Part shown: piece by piece, positions 6,747 to 9,737 of the stretch | Layout: every line of letters starts with the position of its first letter | How positions within the stretch are numbered: the stretch's first letter is position 1 | Source: Candidatus Kapaibacterium sp. | GTDB lineage: Bacteria > Bacteroidota > Ignavibacteria > Palsa-1295 | Length of the DNA stretch: 9,737 nt | Direction: 5' to 3' | Assembly (NCBI GenBank): GCA_025450975.1 | Contig: JANWLI010000052.1 | Span: forward strand, 1 to 9,737 | The notes under the pieces: model-generated | Database searches by the model: none | What the model was told of the DNA's origin: nothing | What the model saw: only the letters and a program-made list of their open reading frames with translations | Translations under genes and position numbers: made by a program

Positions 6747-6923
6747 TGAGACGACCGCTTCGAATTTATCCTGATCCGGGAGTGTAACTTCCTGCCCTCT
6801 TTCGCATTAATAGTATGAGTCTGTGTTGCAGGTTACCTATGAATGGGACACGTGGGACCCGCATAACGATTCGTGATCAGCCAATGCAGGGGTGCACACT
6901 TGCTTGGCCAGGTCATTTTGTGT

Positions 6924-6958
6924 TTTATGAGTTGGTGAGTTTAATGAGTTTTATGAGT
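6924..6958. repeat. Degenerate tandem repeat, unit TTTATGAGT (four copies)
   Basis: Units are TTTATGAGT (6924-6932), TGGTGAGT (6933-6940), TTAATGAGT (6941-6949) and TTTATGAGT (6950-6958). The outer two units are identical and together with flanking bases give an exact 13-base direct repeat (6922-6934 and 6948-6960). The last unit contains the TAA stop codon and final codons of the aldehyde dehydrogenase gene on the minus strand, so the repeat runs across the gene's end. Confidence 0.65.
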
Positions 6959-8375
6959 TGATACGGGTCACTAACAATTTTAATTCTGACATTTCGCGCA
7001 TTGCGTAGATAATACCTTCTCTTCCAAATCCTGAATCCTTCACTCCGCCGTACGGCATCGTGTCGATACGAAAGGCATTCGTGTCGCCGACGATAAGTCC
7101 GCCTACCTCAAGATCTCGGTAGACGAGGTCGATTATTTTCTGATCCTGAGAATAGAGTCCTGTTTGTAATCCGTAGCGCGATGCATTCAACTTCTCAATC
7201 ACATCTTCGATGCGCGAGTAGCGCTCGACGACGACGACCGGAGCAAACACCTCTTCGCAGGCAATGTCGCATGCGTCCGGAACATCGGTGAGGATCGTCG
7301 GGGTGACGAACTTCGGCTTGCGGATCTCGCCGCAATGTTTCGTGGCTCCCTTCTCCATGGCATCGCTAATCCACTCGTCGACGCGATCGACTGCATCTGC
7401 GGAGATCATGGGGCCGACGACAGTCTCTTCTTTCTTCGGATCGCCGACAACGACATTCTTTGCGGCTTCGAGGAAAAGAGCAAGGACATCATCGTAGAGT
7501 TCGTCTTTGATGAAGAGCCGCTGCAGACTGATGCAGACCTGACCGGCATAGTAGAAACCTGCCGTGACAAGAGACGGAATGATCGATTGGACGTCGTGCC
7601 AGTCATTGATGATGACCGACCCATTGCCGCCAAGCTCGAGTGTTACTTTCTTTTTCGGCACCAGCGATTTCAGGTACCAGCCGACCTTCGCACTTCCTGT
7701 GAACGAGAGCACGTTCACATCTTCGTGACGGACGAGCGTCTCGGCCACATCATTATCGCATGGAAGCAGGTTGAATTGTCCCGGCGGCACGCCGGCATCG
7801 GCGATGACTTCTGCGAGCAGGTAGCTCGTCAACGGCGTTTGCGGCGCAGGTTTGAGGATGATCGAATTGCCAACGGCAAGCGCCGGAGCTACTTTATGCG
7901 CTACGAGATTCAGCGGAAAATTGAAGGGGGTGATTGCTGCGACGATGCCGGTCGGAAAGTAGCGGTACTGTCCCTTGCGGTCTTTGCCGTTAGCGGCAGT
8001 GGAAAAGTCGAGGTCGATGGGGTCGTTAGCCTTGGCAGCTTCAAGTGCTGCCGAGGCGAAAGTGAAGACGGCACGATCGACTTCAATGCGAGCGTACGTG
8101 ATCGGCTTTCCACTCTCAGTGGTGATGCACTCGGCGAATCGCTCTTTGCGATCTGCGATGAGACGCGAGATCTTTGTGAGCCGCCAGCTACGGGTTTTTT
8201 GGTCTTCTAAACGACTTGTTTCGAATGCATTACGGGCAGCATCTAAAGCTTTATCGAGCTGCTCGTGCGAGGCATAGGCGATCTCGTCGATGACAGAATC
8301 ATCGTAGGGATTGATGACTTTCCGGAATTCGATATCCCCGGGAGTTTCGACGCCGCCGATGATCGCGCCTCTCAT
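6951..8375 (-). CDS. NAD(P)-dependent aldehyde dehydrogenase (GapN / lactaldehyde dehydrogenase-like)
   Basis: The 474-residue product is a full-length ALDH-superfamily enzyme, which oxidises an aldehyde to the acid (or acyl product) with NAD(P)+. The key residues are in place: oxyanion Asn152 in TPFNFPLN, cofactor Lys175 in ILKPAPQTPL, the FTGSAKVG Rossmann turn at 225-232, general base Glu247 in VTLELGGNG, nucleophile Cys281 in YAGQVCISLQR, and Glu375/Phe377 in CEEVFAPV. The C-terminus PYGGVKDSGFGREGIIYAMREMSE is close to the form seen in non-phosphorylating glyceraldehyde-3-phosphate and lactaldehyde dehydrogenases. GQVCISLQR also fits that branch, but the substrate cannot be read from the sequence. 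No signal peptide, so it is cytosolic. Its ATG overlaps the stop of the upstream clpB-type frame by 4 bases (ATGA), which implies coupled translation. No Shine-Dalgarno site is visible. A pairing with a disaggregase could suit detoxification of damage-related aldehydes, but that is speculation. Confidence 0.93.
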   Translation of the reverse strand: MRGAIIGGVETPGDIEFRKVINPYDDSVIDEIAYASHEQLDKALDAARNAFETSRLEDQKTRSWRLTKISRLIADRKERFAECITTESGKPITYARIEVDRAVFTFASAALEAAKANDPIDLDFSTAANGKDRKGQYRYFPTGIVAAITPFNFPLNLVAHKVAPALAVGNSIILKPAPQTPLTSYLLAEVIADAGVPPGQFNLLPCDNDVAETLVRHEDVNVLSFTGSAKVGWYLKSLVPKKKVTLELGGNGSVIINDWHDVQSIIPSLVTAGFYYAGQVCISLQRLFIKDELYDDVLALFLEAAKNVVVGDPKKEETVVGPMISADAVDRVDEWISDAMEKGATKHCGEIRKPKFVTPTILTDVPDACDIACEEVFAPVVVVERYSRIEDVIEKLNASRYGLQTGLYSQDQKIIDLVYRDLEVGGLIVGDTNAFRIDTMPYGGVKDSGFGREGIIYAMREMSELKLLVTRINS

Positions 8376-9694
8376 GATTTGGTGAAGGTATACTGCCCTG
8401 TTTCGGTATGATCGATGGTGATCGTATCGCCGGGACCGAAGTCGCCGGAGAGGATCTTCGTCGCGAGCTGATCGATCACATGTTTCTGGATGACGCGTTT
8501 AAGCGGGCGTGCACCGTAGACCGGATCGAAGCCACTCTGGGCGAGCCAGTCTTTAGCAGTGTCAGATATCTCGAGCGTGATTCCCTCTTTCTCTGCCATC
8601 TTCTTCACCTGGTCGAACTGGATGTCGACGATACGTCGCAGATCGGTCTGCGTCAGCGGCTGGAACATGACGATCTCGTCGATGCGGTTCAGAAATTCCG
8701 GACGCATGGCTTTGCGCAGCTCAGACATCAACTGTGTGCGAAGGTCGGACATGATGTGCTCGCGATTTGCCTCGGTCATCTGGCCGATCTCCTGTGTGAT
8801 CAGGTGCGAGCCGATATTCGATGTCATGATAATGATCGTATTGCGGAAATCGACGGTGCGGCCTTGCGAGTCGGTGAGTCGTCCGTCATCAAGTGCCTGC
8901 AGCAAAATGTTGAAGACGTCGGAGTGTGCTTTCTCGATCTCATCGAGGAGCACAACCGAATACGGTCTGCGGCGAACAGCTTCGGTGAGTTGACCTCCTT
9001 CTTCGTAGCCGACGTATCCTGGCGGCGCACCCACGAGGCGGGAGACGGAGAATTTCTCCATGTACTCCGACATGTCGATGCGTACCATTGCATGGTCGTC
9101 GTCGAAGAGGAATTCGGCCAGCGCGCGGGCAAGTTCGGTTTTGCCGACGCCGGTGCTGCCAAGAAAGATGAAGCTGCCGATGGGACGATTGCGATCCTGC
9201 AAGCCTGCACGTGAACGACGAATAGCATTTGAAACTGCGACGACTGCTTCTTCCTGACCGACGACGCGCTCATGAAGGCGCTCTTCCATCTTCAGGAGTT
9301 TGACACGCTCGCTTTCGAGCATGCGGCTGACAGGAATGCCCGTCCACTTGGCGACAACTTCTGCGATGTCTTCAGCATCGACCTCTTCTTTTAAGAGTTG
9401 ACGATCGGCCTGAAGCTTTTGTAATTCCTCCTGCTTCGTCTTCAGGGTTTTCTCGAACTCTACGATCTTGCCGTAACGGAGTTCGGCAACCTTTGCGAAG
9501 TCGCCTTCACGTTCGAAGCGCTCGGCATCGAGGCGGGCTTGCTCGATCTCCTCTTTGGCGGTGCGGATGCTTTTGATGAGGCCTTTTTCCAATTCCCAGT
9601 GCGCGCGGATGCCGGATCTTGCTTCGACAAGTTCGGCAAGTTCTCGTTCGATCTCGTTCAGTCGGGCTTTCGTTGATTCTTCGATCGTTGCCAT
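8372..9694 (-). CDS. clpB: ClpB-type disaggregase, C-terminal part only (M-domain plus second AAA+ module)
   Basis: The 440 residues match the C-terminal half of ClpB, a hexameric ATP-driven disaggregase that works with DnaK; the full protein is usually about 860 residues. Residues 1-105 are the coiled-coil M-domain (RLNEIERELAEL ... GDFAKVAELRYGKI). Then come VAKWTGIPVSRM (114-125), GQEEAV, Walker A GSTGVGKT (179-186; ClpB usually has GPTGVGKT), pore loop GYVG (226-229), Walker B VVLLDEIEKAH (247-257), sensor-1 Asn293, arginine finger Arg337 in RPEFLNR and sensor-2 GAR (394-396). The module looks functional. The N-domain and NBD1 are absent: an in-frame TAG at 9722-9724 precedes the ATG, and no Shine-Dalgarno site is visible. 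The upstream frame at 9699-9737 resembles the end of NBD1, so this is a split or broken clpB, or an assembly frameshift. It overlaps the aldehyde dehydrogenase start by 4 bases. With NBD1 missing, normal ClpB activity is doubtful unless the other half is made separately. Confidence 0.85.
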   Translation of the reverse strand: MATIEESTKARLNEIERELAELVEARSGIRAHWELEKGLIKSIRTAKEEIEQARLDAERFEREGDFAKVAELRYGKIVEFEKTLKTKQEELQKLQADRQLLKEEVDAEDIAEVVAKWTGIPVSRMLESERVKLLKMEERLHERVVGQEEAVVAVSNAIRRSRAGLQDRNRPIGSFIFLGSTGVGKTELARALAEFLFDDDHAMVRIDMSEYMEKFSVSRLVGAPPGYVGYEEGGQLTEAVRRRPYSVVLLDEIEKAHSDVFNILLQALDDGRLTDSQGRTVDFRNTIIIMTSNIGSHLITQEIGQMTEANREHIMSDLRTQLMSELRKAMRPEFLNRIDEIVMFQPLTQTDLRRIVDIQFDQVKKMAEKEGITLEISDTAKDWLAQSGFDPVYGARPLKRVIQKHVIDQLATKILSGDFGPGDTITIDHTETGQYTFTKS

Positions 9695-9698
9695 AGTG

Positions 9699-9737
9699 CT
9701 AGATGATCTGTGGTGTAGACTCTATCTGAAAATTAGA
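9699..9737 (-). pseudogene. clpB: Probable 3' end of the upstream ClpB fragment (NBD1 end), cut by window edge
   Basis: Reading inward from the right edge, this frame gives SNFQIESTPQII and then TAG at 9699-9701. It resembles the ClpB segment just after NBD1 ('MQIDSKPEELD' in the E. coli protein, from memory): Q, I, S and P match and E/D, Q/E and I/L are similar. It stands where that segment should be, directly before the M-domain frame. Its stop lies four bases before the ATG at 9694. Compared with an intact ClpB, about 40-50 bases between this peptide and the 'EESTKARL' of the next frame seem missing, a number not divisible by three, which would explain the change of frame. With only 12 residues in view the assignment is tentative. 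Confidence 0.45.

Larger units (their letters stand above)
6594..6950. other. Non-coding stretch of 357 bases with promoter-like and repeat elements
   Basis: No convincing gene lies here. The longest plus-strand frame starting with ATG in the right half begins at 6814 and encodes about 48 residues (MSLCCRLPMNGTRGT...). It lacks a ribosome site and runs into a tandem repeat, so I do not call it. The stretch contains, from left to right, an AT-rich promoter-like segment (6654-6690), an 11-base direct repeat (6687-6708), a palindrome (6732-6746) and a 9-base-period repeat (6924-6958). I see no GC-rich hairpin with a T-run to end the dehydrogenase transcript. Confidence 0.7.

Noticed and set aside
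6814..6960. Small plus-strand frame of about 48 codons in the non-coding stretch
   Set aside because: It has no ribosome site, ends inside a tandem repeat, and its composition (MSLCCRLPMNGTRGT...) resembles no known small protein.
7335..8210. Plus-strand open frame of 291 codons opposite the aldehyde dehydrogenase
   Set aside because: The opposite strand encodes a complete ALDH with all catalytic residues; this frame has no recognisable motif or ribosome site.
8408..9214. Plus-strand open frame of 268 codons opposite clpB
   Set aside because: It is the shadow of the conserved AAA+ module on the other strand; no family features.

Overview
The window looks like a chromosomal segment of a Gram-negative, diderm bacterium of the Bacteroidota/Chlorobiota/Kapabacteria kind. 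This is an inference from several signs: choice-of-anchor-D-type repeats in a lipoprotein, a very large secreted protein of the 'IGGG..N' head-repeat type, a beta-barrel outer-membrane candidate, mostly weak Shine-Dalgarno sites, and one good match to the Bacteroidota promoter form TTG-N21-TAnnTTTG. Base composition is moderate and I see no tRNA, rRNA, CRISPR array, transposase or phage gene. The exact taxon cannot be fixed from the sequence alone.

Layout. Positions 1-222 (+) are the C-terminal DNA-binding end of a LuxR-type regulator that begins outside the window. A 170-base gap with a candidate promoter leads to a 1045-residue secreted, repeat-rich adhesin-like protein (393-3530, +). A strong hairpin (3565-3592) separates it from a convergent, tightly packed minus-strand operon. 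Read from 6560 down to 3608, that operon encodes a secreted beta-barrel-like protein, a four-helix membrane protein and a lipoprotein with two immunoglobulin-like repeats. The gaps are 2 bases and then a 4-base ATGA overlap, so the three products probably work together in the cell envelope; their function is unknown. A 357-base non-coding stretch (6594-6950) carries an AT-rich promoter-like segment, an 11-base direct repeat, a small palindrome and a 9-base-period tandem repeat that runs into the stop codon of the next gene.

The right third, also on the minus strand, holds an aldehyde dehydrogenase (6951-8375) whose start codon overlaps the stop codon of a ClpB-type disaggregase gene (8372-9694). 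That clpB reading frame starts at the M-domain coiled coil and lacks the N-domain and first AAA+ module. Just upstream, in another frame, the last 12 codons before the window edge resemble the end of ClpB NBD1. The gene therefore appears split or broken by a small deletion of about 40-50 bases, or by an assembly error.

The observations most worth following are the split clpB and its coupling to the dehydrogenase, the modular architecture of the large secreted protein (duplicated W..GN modules bracketing the repeats, and twin proline-rich loops), and the uncharacterised three-gene envelope operon.
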